A stretch of 40,207 bases of DNA from a virus. The stretch spans positions 1 to 40,207 of the IMG/VR virus record IMGVR_UViG_3300008267_000318. One strand, given 5' to 3'. Shown in pieces: positions 27,868-37,120 of this stretch. The notes under the pieces are model-generated. The model saw only the letters and a program-made list of their open reading frames with translations. It was not told the DNA's origin and searched no databases. The translations under genes and the position numbers were made by a program. The number at the start of each line of letters is the position of its first letter. Position 1 is the stretch's first letter.

Positions 27868-27895
27868 ACCCTCCAAACTTGGAGGGTTTCTTTTT
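27868..27895 (+). terminator. Rho-independent terminator
   Basis: An 8-bp perfect stem ACCCTCCA / TGGAGGGT (27868-27875 with 27880-27887) with a 4-base loop AACT is followed by TTCTTTTT. This is a canonical intrinsic terminator on the + strand and the only strong one I found. It ends the 351-aa gene's transcript and is followed five bases later by the next promoter-like element. Confidence 0.92.
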
Positions 27896-27900
27896 ACCGT

Positions 27901-27909
27901 TATATTTAT
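27901..27909 (+). promoter_or_regulatory. Candidate late promoter element (TATATTTAT)
   Basis: TATATTTAT lies 5 bases after the terminator T-run and 5 bases before the ATG at 27915. Because the upstream transcript is terminated, a promoter is required here, which makes this the best-supported copy of the motif. The geometry implies a leaderless transcript. Confidence 0.6.
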
Positions 27910-27914
27910 ACACA

Positions 27915-29522
27915 ATGGCAGGAGTATTTAAAAACCTAGATAGATCGGATATAAGGATAACCCCATTTAGAGCATATAAAGCTTTTAGTGGAGCATCATC
28001 GTACACTACGTACTTAGCGGAAGTATCGTCAACACCCGCAGAATTGGGTAATGATGCACTTGATTCTAACGCAACGTTGTACACGACAGACTCTGTACTA
28101 AAGGACTCTGTTTGGAGATCAATAAACCATCTCTTCTACCAAAACTATTACGACAACACAAAAGCTAGTTTTGGATCATATAATCACAAGAACCAACCAA
28201 GACAATTACTAGGAGCAGCTGGAGTGGTATCGTTACCACAACGATATGTTGGAGAGGGAATTGCTCCAAATACATTAGAGTTGGTAATAGCAGGAGTTAC
28301 TTATACGAACGATATTTACAATAACTTAGTACCAACAACAAATCGTTGGGGAACTAATAATGCTGGATTTATTAGCGCAAGTAACGTAGTCTTTTCTCTC
28401 AAGCCAACGAGACATACAAAAGATTATTTGCAAACAGTCAACTACACATTCGCATCGGCAAGCGAAGTAGCTTACGGAACAGACCAGTATCCATCAGATG
28501 TGCAGGTACAAAATTGTAAAGTAGGTTGGAGCGAAAACGTGCAGTATACGACTACACTACAGCTACAACAAATATCTAGTATAGTAGTAAGGCCAATTGC
28601 ACCAGAGTACGACAGAGCCTTTAATTTCACAAACCGAAACTTTGCAGTATCATTAACCTTTGATGCAAGCTCCGTAACGGCAACGACGTGCTCACTTATT
28701 GAAAAGTTTGAGACGGTATACACATCCAGTATCGATTTAAACGGCAATATTCAAACGCAGCAAGTTAAGAGGTATCCGTATATATTATCACGACTAAGTA
28801 GTGGAAAAATTCAATTTAGAAAGTCAGATGGTGTTAATACGCTTACTTACACAAGTAGCTTTACTTACGGAGGAGGGACACTTACGCTATCTCGAAGCGG
28901 TTCGACGTTTTTTCTATACAACGGTAGTGTAGATGTAGATTCTTTTACCGACACATTTGCGTCAACAAGCATTGACTACTTGTGTGCCAATGACTCACCA
29001 ATCTACATAGGATCAAATGAACGACTAACGCAAACAAACGGGTTAATAGTAGGAAATGTACACTTTTATGATACTCACATCAGTAGCCAGGTACAAAACA
29101 ACGCTTTAAATCGTACCGACGCTTACTTTAGAAACAACCCATACGCCACAGCGGGTAACGTATTTCCACAACATGGAATGATTGTCGTTACAGACGACAA
29201 GGTACGACAAAATCTTAGGGACAGTGGTGTGAGCTCGATGCAATATAGAGGAACTACAACAATATACGAAAACGAATACAGCTGCACAATCTCCCCAGGC
29301 GAGTTTAATTTTAGCAACAATCCCACCTTACAAAAGTATAGCGCACTGACCAATCAGTACGAGCTAACCGACTTTGCAACAGGATCGGCATTTAAACCAT
29401 ACATAACCCAAATAGGACTATACAACGACTACGGTCAGCTCCTAGTTGCTGGAAAGTTGTCTCAACCAATCCAACTACCATCAAAGGTGGATACTACGAT
29501 CATAGTTAAATTTGACAGATAA
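27915..29522 (+). CDS. Virion structural protein, paralogue B of a tandem pair
   Basis: A 535-aa protein. The ATG at 27915 is chosen; an upstream in-frame TTG at 27879 lies inside the terminator hairpin and cannot be the start. The N-terminus MAGVFKNLDRSDIRITPFRA is coherent. Blocks such as RNFAVSLTFDASSV, and PIYIGSNERLTQTNGLIVG with GNVHFYDTHIS, suggest a LamG-like beta-sandwich at ~240-400. The C-terminus (GEFNFSNNPTLQKYS ... ITQIGLYNDYGQLLVAGKLS ... TIIVKFDR) repeats that of the 351-aa protein. Probably a tail-fibre or baseplate-peripheral component. The TAA overlaps the next ATG (TAATG), so the structural gene is translationally coupled to the DNA-metabolism genes. Confidence 0.78.
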   Translation: MAGVFKNLDRSDIRITPFRAYKAFSGASSYTTYLAEVSSTPAELGNDALDSNATLYTTDSVLKDSVWRSINHLFYQNYYDNTKASFGSYNHKNQPRQLLGAAGVVSLPQRYVGEGIAPNTLELVIAGVTYTNDIYNNLVPTTNRWGTNNAGFISASNVVFSLKPTRHTKDYLQTVNYTFASASEVAYGTDQYPSDVQVQNCKVGWSENVQYTTTLQLQQISSIVVRPIAPEYDRAFNFTNRNFAVSLTFDASSVTATTCSLIEKFETVYTSSIDLNGNIQTQQVKRYPYILSRLSSGKIQFRKSDGVNTLTYTSSFTYGGGTLTLSRSGSTFFLYNGSVDVDSFTDTFASTSIDYLCANDSPIYIGSNERLTQTNGLIVGNVHFYDTHISSQVQNNALNRTDAYFRNNPYATAGNVFPQHGMIVVTDDKVRQNLRDSGVSSMQYRGTTTIYENEYSCTISPGEFNFSNNPTLQKYSALTNQYELTDFATGSAFKPYITQIGLYNDYGQLLVAGKLSQPIQLPSKVDTTIIVKFDR

Positions 29523-29926
29523 TGAGAACAAAGGTTACAAAAAAACAAGCTGCAAAGGCAAAAGGCTATCGCAGCGGTCTTGAGGTTGATTTAGATGAAT
29601 CGCTCAAGCAAAAGGGAATAGACGGTGAGTATGAGAAGCACAAGATCAAATACACCAAACCAGCAACCGATCACACCTATACACCAGACTTTAGACTTCC
29701 AAACGGAATCTTTATAGAGACTAAGGGAAGGTTTGTTACTGAGGACAGAAAGAAGCATGTGTTAATAAAAAGGCAGTATCCAGAGCTCGATATCCGATTT
29801 ATATTTCAAAACTCCAAGAACAAGATTCGCAAAGGATCGCCAACAACTTACGGCGATTGGTGCAATAAACACGGCTTTCTGTACGCAGACAAAACAATTC
29901 CACAAGAATGGTTGGATTGTAAATAG
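29522..29926 (+). CDS. T7-type endonuclease I (Holliday-junction resolvase)
   Basis: A 134-aa protein very close to phage T7 gp3 (149 aa) by motif. It has YRSGLEVDLDESLKQKGI (E21), HTYTPDFRLPNGIF (D56), IETKGRF (E66 and K68), KKHVLIKRQYPELDIRFIF, GSPTTYGDWCNKHG and a final IPQEWL. The E/D/ExK residues correspond to the T7 metal-binding catalytic set E20, D55, E65 and K67. The enzyme cuts branched DNA such as four-way junctions, needed to debranch concatemers before packaging. T4 uses the unrelated endonuclease VII (gp49), so this is a T7-family replacement in a T4-like genome. It lacks the basic C-terminal tail of T7 gp3. Confidence 0.93.
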   Translation: MRTKVTKKQAAKAKGYRSGLEVDLDESLKQKGIDGEYEKHKIKYTKPATDHTYTPDFRLPNGIFIETKGRFVTEDRKKHVLIKRQYPELDIRFIFQNSKNKIRKGSPTTYGDWCNKHGFLYADKTIPQEWLDCK

Positions 29927-29945
29927 TTTGGCGTATATTGGTTAT

Positions 29946-30869
29946 ATGGACATAAACCAAGCTCAACTTAAACAATTAGTAGATAGTCATTTAGGCGTAG
30001 GTACTCCTGGTAATAAAGGAGAGACTGCATACTATTGTCCATTTTGCAACCATCACAAGAAGAAGTTGCAAGTAAACTTTGTATTGGAGAAATTTCACTG
30101 CTGGGTTTGCAACACAAAGGGAAATAGCATAGCTTCGTTAATGAAGAAGAGCAATGCTGCAAAGCACTACATTCAGAAAGCTATTGAGTTAGGAACTCGT
30201 AAATTTAAATCAAACCAAGCAGAGGCGCAGACAGCGCAACTAACACTACCGGAAGAATATATCCCACTTTGGAAAGCAAGTCCTAACAGTCCTCACTTTA
30301 AGAATGCACTTCACTACCTTATGAATGAAAGAGGTCTTACCAAGTACGACATTCTCAAGTATCAGATAGGCTATTGTGAGAGTGGTGAGTATAGTGGAAT
30401 GATTATTATTCCAAGCTATGACGAGCATGGAGTGCTAAACTTCTTTACTGGAAGAAGCTACTATGTGGACGCAGGACGCAGACACAACAACCCAGACGTA
30501 TCCAAAGATGTTATTGGATTTGAAAACCTAATAGACTGGTCACAACCAATTACAATAGTAGAAGGTGCATTTGACGCAATCTCAACCAAACGAAACGCAA
30601 TTCCGTTGTTTGGTAAGATGATTTTGACTAAGTTGCAAATAAAAATTATAGAACAAAAGGTAAAGCGAATTAACATAGCACTCGATCCAGATGCCCTACC
30701 AAAGGCAGTTGAAGCGATTGAGTCGTTCATCAACAACGGAGTGGATGTTCGCTTAGTAAAATTAGAAAAGGATCCTAATGATACAGGATTCGTCAACATG
30801 AGACCAAAGGTAGATGAGGCAAGTGCAATTGACTTGTTTGACTTAATCTCACTAAAAATGGCAATATGA
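29946..30869 (+). CDS. gp61: DnaG-type primase with zinc finger and Toprim domain (gp61-like)
   Basis: The ATG at 29946 gives 307 aa; an upstream TTG at 29928 would add six residues and is less likely. Residues ~31-55 hold a zinc ribbon: CPFC (C31, C34) and CWVC (C52, C55). The Toprim part contains the catalytic-type Glu206 in IVEGAFDA and the acidic DPDA motif (D247). A middle segment (GMIIIPSYDEHGVLNFFTGR) matches the RNA-polymerase fold of DnaG primases. T4 gp61 is 342 aa and works with the gp41 helicase, which is not in this window. It makes RNA primers for lagging-strand DNA. The stop overlaps the following gene start (ATATGA). Confidence 0.9.
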   Translation: MDINQAQLKQLVDSHLGVGTPGNKGETAYYCPFCNHHKKKLQVNFVLEKFHCWVCNTKGNSIASLMKKSNAAKHYIQKAIELGTRKFKSNQAEAQTAQLTLPEEYIPLWKASPNSPHFKNALHYLMNERGLTKYDILKYQIGYCESGEYSGMIIIPSYDEHGVLNFFTGRSYYVDAGRRHNNPDVSKDVIGFENLIDWSQPITIVEGAFDAISTKRNAIPLFGKMILTKLQIKIIEQKVKRINIALDPDALPKAVEAIESFINNGVDVRLVKLEKDPNDTGFVNMRPKVDEASAIDLFDLISLKMAI

Positions 30870-33800
30870 TCAATAAAGTTAAGACAAATCTAAAGAGAGT
30901 TGATAAGATTCTCCACATTGCTGATGTTCACATTAGAAACTGGAAGAGGCATAAGGAATACAAGCTTGTGTTTGATAAACTGTTTGAGGCAGCAAAGCAA
31001 CTTCCTGAGGATGCTATCATTACGATAGGTGGTGATATTGTGCATGCTAAGACGGATATGAGTCCTGAGTTGATTCACATGGTTTCCTACCTATTTAACA
31101 GCTTAGCAGACATTAGACCTACAATAGTCATTTGTGGTAATCACGATACGAACCTAAACAATAACAATCGATTGGATGCTCTAACACCTATTATTGAAGC
31201 ACATAACCATCCAAATTTGTTCTATTTAAGAGATAGTGGTGCCCATAAGATTGGTAACGTAATTGTAAACGTAATGTCGTTGTTGGACGATCCAAAGGAG
31301 TATAAAACAGCTGATACGTTAATAGGAAAGGCTGATACTCTGATTGCTATGTACCACGGAACTATCGCAAATAGTAAGGTGGATAGTGGATTAAACATTG
31401 CACACGGATTAGATTGGGACACCTTTGCAGGACACGACATAGTATTGCTTGGAGATATTCACAAGAGACAAATCCTTAGCCAAGCAGACCCGCTAATGTT
31501 TTACCCTGGAAGTACCGTTCAGCAGAATTTTGGCGAGTCTTATGAAGGTCATGGATACGCAATAGTAGACGTTCCAACAAGAACAGTTGAGCACTTCGAT
31601 ATACCAAACGATTACGGATACTTCACTTTAGAAATAAGAAACGGAGTAGTACCTGACAACCTATCGATAACATCCAAGACTAGTGTAAGAGCCAAAGTTT
31701 ACGAGACATCACCAGCTCAACTTAAAAAGGCATTAGCTGAGATAAGAAAGCGATATAAGAATGGTGAGGTGCTTGTAACTAATATGGATAAGACACAAGC
31801 TCAGAGTAGCTTGAATATTGACGACACGTTACATGGCTTGGATGTAAGGAACGTAGACTACCAAACAACGCTACTAAAAGAGTACTTGGATCAGTTTCAT
31901 TTAGAGGAGGAGCTAACGGATAAAATTATCAACATCAACAAAGGGTTCAACTCAGCAGTAGTGTCTGGTGAGTTAGTACGCAACGTTGTATGGACTCCTA
32001 AAAAGTTTGAGTTTGACAATATGTTCTCGTATGGAGAGGGCAATGTTATGGAGTTTGGTAACTTGAATGGTATATGCGGATTGTTTGCACCTAACCATGC
32101 TGGAAAGTCTGCAACTCTCGACGCCTTGTGCTTCTGCTTGTTCGATCACTCATTCAGAGCAAGCAAAGCTGAGCAGGTACTAAATAGAAAAAAGGATAGC
32201 TTTTGGTGTCGTTTTAACTTCGAATTAAACGGATTAGACTACGTTATCGAGAAAAGAGCGGCAAGGTACCAAAAGGGTCCATTGGCTGGAAAATTACGCG
32301 TTGATATCGATTTCTGGTACACTGATCATGAAGGTCAGAAACACTCACTAAACGGAGAACAGAGAAAGGATACGAATAGAATTATTCAATCTTATGTTGG
32401 ATCGTTTGATGACTTTATCTTAACAGCTTTATCGCTGCAAGGAAACAATAGCAGCTTCATTGAGAAGACTCAAGGTGAGCGTAAGGATTTGCTTGCAAAC
32501 TTCCTTGACCTTAAAATCTTTGATAATTTATACGAGCTAGCTAACAAAGAGACGCGTACAACATCAGTCTTATTAGAAGAGTATGAGAAGCAAGACTTTG
32601 AGCAATCTTTAGGAGATGCACAGAGGTCATTGGAAACTAACCAAGAATTGTACGATGATAAATTTGCTGAGTATGAGAGAGTTCAAGAGATGGTTCAAGA
32701 CCTAAATGAAGAGATCATCAGACTATCAGAGCAAATCAAACCAACTGAGGCAGATGGACTAGATTTAGCAAACCTACAAAGCCAACATGAGCTTTTGAAG
32801 AAAGAGGTAGAATCAAAGCTAACTGACTTGCAGACAGTTGAAACTAAAATTAGCGAAGTAAAAATAGAGATTGCAAAACTTGAAGCTGAGTTTGAGTTAG
32901 ATAAATTAAAGAATTTGGAAGAACATGAGTACGATCCAAATTGTAAGTACTGTGTAGAGAACGTCTTTGTAAAAGATGCGATCAAGACAAAGCAAGAGTT
33001 AGAAGAGGATAAGAAGCAAGTTGCTGAGTTTCTGAATGTAAGAAAGAAGACAGAGGAGTGGATTGAGAAATACAAAGACATCGTAGAGCAGTATAAGTAC
33101 TATGATGGAATCGCAGCTGAGAAGCAAAGATTGACGAATGGGTTAAGTGTTCTAGACTCTAAACGAGAGTCAGTAGAGAGCCAGATTCAAACCTATAAAA
33201 CTAAGTTAGAGCGGGTAGAATCGAGTATCAAGACCTACAACGACAACTTAGCTACAATTAAGGCAAACGAAGCTTTAAACGAGTCTATAAAGGTTTTACG
33301 TCAAGAGGCTTTGAGCACTAAGACTCAAGCAGAAACTCTCAATAAAGAAGCGCAAAACTTCCATGGAAAGATCAAAGTTAGTGAAAAGGTCATTAGCGAG
33401 TGTGAGAAGAGCATCAAGCACATGCAAGAGCTATCAGACAAGCAGATTGCCTACGATTACTACTTGAAGGCAATGGGACGTGATGGCATTCCATACTCGT
33501 TAATTAGCAAGGCTATTCCATATATTCAAGCGTACGTGAACAACATACTATCACAAGTTACAGACTTCACAGTTGAGATTGAAACTGACGGTAAGAACAT
33601 TAACGTACACATTTGCTACGATGACAACAAGTGGCCATTAGAACTAGCTTCTGGCATGGAAAGATTTGTAAGTTCGCTTGCTATCCGTGTTGCGTTGATT
33701 AAGATTACAAACCTACCTAAGCCAAACTTTATTGCGATTGATGAGGGGTTGGGAGTGTTAGACAGCACCAATCTCAACTCAATGCATATGTTCTTCAATT

Positions 33801-33919
33801 ACTTGAAAGACACGTTTAAATTCGGTCTAATTATTAGCCACATTGACGTAGTACGTGATATGGTAGATACAATCATAACAATCGATAGAAAGGATGATTT
33901 GAGCTATATTAAATGCTAA
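30866..33919 (+). CDS. gp47-gp46: Mre11-Rad50-type (gp47-gp46) fusion recombination nuclease/ATPase
   Basis: One 1017-aa frame carries both subunits that T4 encodes separately. Residues ~10-235 are the Mre11/gp47 phosphoesterase: D20-V-H22, GGD (D57), GNHD (N92-H93-D94) and GDIHKRQ. Residues ~380-1015 are the Rad50/gp46 ABC ATPase: Walker A APNHAGKS (~406-413), long coiled-coil arms (~530-870) with a zinc hook CKYC (C693, C696), an ABC signature ASGMER (~928-933) and Walker B FIAIDEG (D959, E960). The complex resects DNA ends for recombination-dependent replication. In the Walker A loop the usual first Gly is Ala. The ATG overlaps the primase stop. The N-terminal order is 47 then 46. Confidence 0.94.
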   Translation: MINKVKTNLKRVDKILHIADVHIRNWKRHKEYKLVFDKLFEAAKQLPEDAIITIGGDIVHAKTDMSPELIHMVSYLFNSLADIRPTIVICGNHDTNLNNNNRLDALTPIIEAHNHPNLFYLRDSGAHKIGNVIVNVMSLLDDPKEYKTADTLIGKADTLIAMYHGTIANSKVDSGLNIAHGLDWDTFAGHDIVLLGDIHKRQILSQADPLMFYPGSTVQQNFGESYEGHGYAIVDVPTRTVEHFDIPNDYGYFTLEIRNGVVPDNLSITSKTSVRAKVYETSPAQLKKALAEIRKRYKNGEVLVTNMDKTQAQSSLNIDDTLHGLDVRNVDYQTTLLKEYLDQFHLEEELTDKIININKGFNSAVVSGELVRNVVWTPKKFEFDNMFSYGEGNVMEFGNLNGICGLFAPNHAGKSATLDALCFCLFDHSFRASKAEQVLNRKKDSFWCRFNFELNGLDYVIEKRAARYQKGPLAGKLRVDIDFWYTDHEGQKHSLNGEQRKDTNRIIQSYVGSFDDFILTALSLQGNNSSFIEKTQGERKDLLANFLDLKIFDNLYELANKETRTTSVLLEEYEKQDFEQSLGDAQRSLETNQELYDDKFAEYERVQEMVQDLNEEIIRLSEQIKPTEADGLDLANLQSQHELLKKEVESKLTDLQTVETKISEVKIEIAKLEAEFELDKLKNLEEHEYDPNCKYCVENVFVKDAIKTKQELEEDKKQVAEFLNVRKKTEEWIEKYKDIVEQYKYYDGIAAEKQRLTNGLSVLDSKRESVESQIQTYKTKLERVESSIKTYNDNLATIKANEALNESIKVLRQEALSTKTQAETLNKEAQNFHGKIKVSEKVISECEKSIKHMQELSDKQIAYDYYLKAMGRDGIPYSLISKAIPYIQAYVNNILSQVTDFTVEIETDGKNINVHICYDDNKWPLELASGMERFVSSLAIRVALIKITNLPKPNFIAIDEGLGVLDSTNLNSMHMFFNYLKDTFKFGLIISHIDVVRDMVDTIITIDRKDDLSYIKC

Positions 33920-33921
33920 CA

Positions 33922-33930
33922 ACTATTTAT
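33922..33930 (+). promoter_or_regulatory. Candidate late promoter element (ACTATTTAT)
   Basis: The TATTTAT core lies in the 27-base gap after the gp47-gp46 gene, 16 bases before the ATG at 33947. It would restart late transcription for the structural genes after the DNA-metabolism island. A weak 5-bp inverted repeat (ACAAC/GTTGT) flanks it. Confidence 0.48.
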
Positions 33931-33946
33931 TAGAAAATTGTTGTAA

Positions 33947-36900
33947 ATGATAATCAAGCACCAACCTTTCCTAAAAAGAAATTTTATTAGTTACGATTAT
34001 GCTGTTGTTGACACGACTGCAACCTCTGACAACTACTTCAAGGTGACCTACCTTCCGTCTACAATAGGAGGAGGTAAGAGTTTGATTAAGTTCCAAGGAA
34101 ACGGCCAGAATCTAGAACTAAACTCCCAAACGGAGATTGAAATCCTAGATGCAGCTGGCAATCCTGTGAAAACTGATATTACAACCTACATAGATAGATT
34201 TAACAACTACTATGTGACAATAAGCGTCTACGATAACACAGCACCTGGAGTAGGTACGGTATGCTTTGTGGGCAAGGCTACTAGAGACTTAAAGAATCGT
34301 CCAATACAATCCAACAACACAAATGAATTAGGTTACAATGTAGTATGGACAGCTTCGATAAACATACAACCAACTGAAAGAAACAACTCTCCTTTAGTAT
34401 TCAATGAGCCACCGTCAGTTGACTTAGCGCAGGTAATCACACCGCTACGAATCAACAATAGCCAAATAACGTCACAACAGTTTGCAATAGTCACTTGCTC
34501 GATAGCAACAATTACTACTAGTAACTTTAAAGGATTCGATCAGAAGGCAGCGAATAGTAAAAACATACTAAGCAGCAGACTACAAAGCATTCAGATTAAC
34601 CCAAATCAGCAATCCACAACAACAAATACAGTCAACACAGATACCAAATCATCGCATCCGGATATAATAGGAGGTTATGCGGTTAACGAGGTTAATGAGT
34701 ATAATACAGTCATAACAACAACAACACCGTTTTTTAGCAGTAGTTACGTGGGAGGTTACTTGGAGTTCTTCAATCAAAGATATACACTAAGCCCTCAGAC
34801 TCAATCAAACACCACAATAGCTAACACCAATCCGTATAACACACTAACTAACACCGCACCCACAGTACAAGATCAGCTAAATTATTGGAAATCTACAATA
34901 GTAAAAGTGGACGATAGTCGAACAGCTTATCTAGACACGCCTGTAGCAATCAACACAACAACAACAAACGGTACGAGAACGTCCACAAATACTCACACGT
35001 ACAAAAGTGTGTCTAGATTTACTGCAAGTTTATACTACACACCATCGTCCGAAGTCTACGTTACAAGCAGCGCAATATCTCAGAGCTATCTACAGTTTAC
35101 ATTTAATGAGCTCGATCCTATAGCTGGTGACGTATATAAGGTACGTCTATTTTACAAAAGGAGTTCTGTCAATCAAGACTGGACCATTATCAACGACCAG
35201 ATCATTACAGCGCCAGAATACCTAACCGACGCAAGGTACCCTAACCAAACATCGTATGCACGACGAGTTAGCGACTACTTACTCCAAGGACACTTTACGT
35301 CGCAACAGATTGTAAACAACAACTGGTCACTATATAATGAAACTCTCACAGGATTTGATACAGCAACTGCAAGCTACGATAGCACGACTCTAATAGACTC
35401 TATAAAACTTGAAACCAAAAATGACCCGTCTGGTTATTATAGACTACTGACTACCAAGTATTATCAGAACTATGCAGAGGAGCAGGCTTTCACTATAGAC
35501 TTTAACTGCACACTAGGACCTTATACAGAATTAGAATTATATGCTTCTAGTGATGCGCTAAGTACAACGCTAATATCAACAGACTACCAATCTCGCGCTT
35601 ACAATAAGTCAAAGAATAACGACAAAACGCGATTTAGTGAAAACTACACGCGATTCGGTAAGTATATTGGTAAAGTGGTAAATAATTCACAAAACACAGT
35701 GCACTATGGAAGAGTGGCTTTCGACTTTGAGTCGGATCGTGAAGGATTAGGAAGACCCTTGTTTAGATGCAAGCCTGTATCAACAGTAACAGGCTCTGCG
35801 TGGATTGCGCAAGTGGGTGTGAAACCAATAAAGTATAACGGCTTTACACCACAGATAGTGCAATTTGCAATACCTACACCATCGGATTATTCAAGCTTAC
35901 TCTCAGAAAGTGTCGACTACAAAATAGAATACTTTAACTACACAGGAGAGCAGTCTGAGTTTGTAACCTATCTAAACAACATACCACTTAATTTAGTGGG
36001 CACAGTGCCCACAAACGGATGTCAAGCAGAGTCGAGGGTATTCACTTTCACACCAACATATTACGCATCAGCAAGTGCTACAATACCTAACGCCTTAATT
36101 GCAATCAAAGCAACTAGCCAAATTACTCAGAGCGTCTCAACTAGCACAAGGTTCTACGCAGCATTCACCAATGGAGCTGTGGGAACGTTAGGAAGCTACG
36201 CAGGTCAGTTTGCTGAAGAGACTCCTGTAGATGGTTGGAATTGCGCGATTCCGTACATCTATATGTCTAGTAGTACTGTCGGTGCACCCGGCAACTACGT
36301 TTATATATCAGCATCGATATCAAATACAGATCAAATTGTGTATCGAAACGCAGCAGGACGAGTAACTAGCTCATGGAGATGGTTTGACACCTTCACAAAA
36401 GATTTTACCACAGGCCCAGGATTGAGCACAGCGTTGAGTACGTGGGGATACCTTACCTCATCAACATCGGTGGTAGATAATGCGTACTTCACAACTCATA
36501 GCAGCGTTGGTATAAGACGATCAGAAGCGTCTCAGTCGTACGCAGACTATGTAAACGCAACAACCAATACACAAAGAACTGTAGCTTTAAAAAGACGAAG
36601 ATTGGTGTACCCAACAGGAGGATCGTTAACTTCTAGCCTATTCACAGAAAATGGAGGCATCTATAACGTAAAGTTTAAACTCAAAAGAGATCCGTCTTCA
36701 ACGACAACGTACACACCGCAATCTGGATCCTACCTAATGGTTTATATCTTTGATGCATACAAAGACTTTACCGAAGCAACAAGAGGAAAGTCTGGTTGGT
36801 ATCCACCAGATCGTAACATAGTAAAGATAGGACACGCATACACATCAGGAAGCGTTACAACACCAGCATTAACATGGCTTGATTCAGCAACCGGACAGTA

Positions 36901-37120
36901 TTACGATGAGTACGATATCAACGTTATCCAATATGGAACACCAGCCCAATTGGTTTTTGAGCCTAGTGGAGATGGAGGAGCTTATTTTGGTACTTTAATT
37001 GACGACGTCCAGTTTTGTAAAATTGGATCAACTACCGATCCTAATTTCATTAAACCAACCAGTCTAGCAAATATATATGCAGTGAGCTCTAATAGTTCGA
37101 ATAACGTACCGCAGAGATAA
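33947..37120 (+). CDS. Large beta-rich virion protein, tail-fibre/baseplate candidate
   Basis: A 1057-aa protein rich in Thr, Ser, Asn and Tyr with alternating strand patterns throughout, as in fibre or baseplate-periphery proteins. The N-terminus (MIIKHQPFLKRNFISYDYAV) looks like an attachment segment. About 20-140 is a beta-sandwich (YFKVTYLPSTIGGG, TEIEILDAAGNPV), and several carbohydrate-binding-like beta modules follow, e.g. around VKFKLKRDPSS ... YLMVYIFDAYKDF (~900-960) and a C-terminal GGAYFGTLIDDVQFCKIGS. No catalytic motif was recognised. The stop overlaps the next start (TAATG). Assignment as a structural protein is from composition and context; the position in the virion is unknown. 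Confidence 0.7.
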   Translation: MIIKHQPFLKRNFISYDYAVVDTTATSDNYFKVTYLPSTIGGGKSLIKFQGNGQNLELNSQTEIEILDAAGNPVKTDITTYIDRFNNYYVTISVYDNTAPGVGTVCFVGKATRDLKNRPIQSNNTNELGYNVVWTASINIQPTERNNSPLVFNEPPSVDLAQVITPLRINNSQITSQQFAIVTCSIATITTSNFKGFDQKAANSKNILSSRLQSIQINPNQQSTTTNTVNTDTKSSHPDIIGGYAVNEVNEYNTVITTTTPFFSSSYVGGYLEFFNQRYTLSPQTQSNTTIANTNPYNTLTNTAPTVQDQLNYWKSTIVKVDDSRTAYLDTPVAINTTTTNGTRTSTNTHTYKSVSRFTASLYYTPSSEVYVTSSAISQSYLQFTFNELDPIAGDVYKVRLFYKRSSVNQDWTIINDQIITAPEYLTDARYPNQTSYARRVSDYLLQGHFTSQQIVNNNWSLYNETLTGFDTATASYDSTTLIDSIKLETKNDPSGYYRLLTTKYYQNYAEEQAFTIDFNCTLGPYTELELYASSDALSTTLISTDYQSRAYNKSKNNDKTRFSENYTRFGKYIGKVVNNSQNTVHYGRVAFDFESDREGLGRPLFRCKPVSTVTGSAWIAQVGVKPIKYNGFTPQIVQFAIPTPSDYSSLLSESVDYKIEYFNYTGEQSEFVTYLNNIPLNLVGTVPTNGCQAESRVFTFTPTYYASASATIPNALIAIKATSQITQSVSTSTRFYAAFTNGAVGTLGSYAGQFAEETPVDGWNCAIPYIYMSSSTVGAPGNYVYISASISNTDQIVYRNAAGRVTSSWRWFDTFTKDFTTGPGLSTALSTWGYLTSSTSVVDNAYFTTHSSVGIRRSEASQSYADYVNATTNTQRTVALKRRRLVYPTGGSLTSSLFTENGGIYNVKFKLKRDPSSTTTYTPQSGSYLMVYIFDAYKDFTEATRGKSGWYPPDRNIVKIGHAYTSGSVTTPALTWLDSATGQYYDEYDINVIQYGTPAQLVFEPSGDGGAYFGTLIDDVQFCKIGSTTDPNFIKPTSLANIYAVSSNSSNNVPQR

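Noticed and set aside
27879-27914. Upstream TTG start for the 535-aa protein
   Set aside because: It falls inside the terminator hairpin and upstream of the promoter-like element; the ATG at 27915 gives a natural N-terminus.
29928-29945. Upstream TTG start for the primase
   Set aside because: An ATG six codons downstream gives a normal primase N-terminus; the extra residues add no recognisable feature.
33918-33944. Hairpin ACAAC...GTTGT flanking the TATTTAT element
   Set aside because: Only 5 bp with a 16-base loop and no T-run; too weak for a terminator or a confident operator.
35996-36012. Perfect inverted repeat GTGGGCAC-A-GTGCCCAC
   Set aside because: It encodes Val-Gly-Thr-Val-Pro-Thr inside a structural gene, has no T-run or nearby start, and one 8-bp-arm palindrome is expected by chance in about 40 kb.
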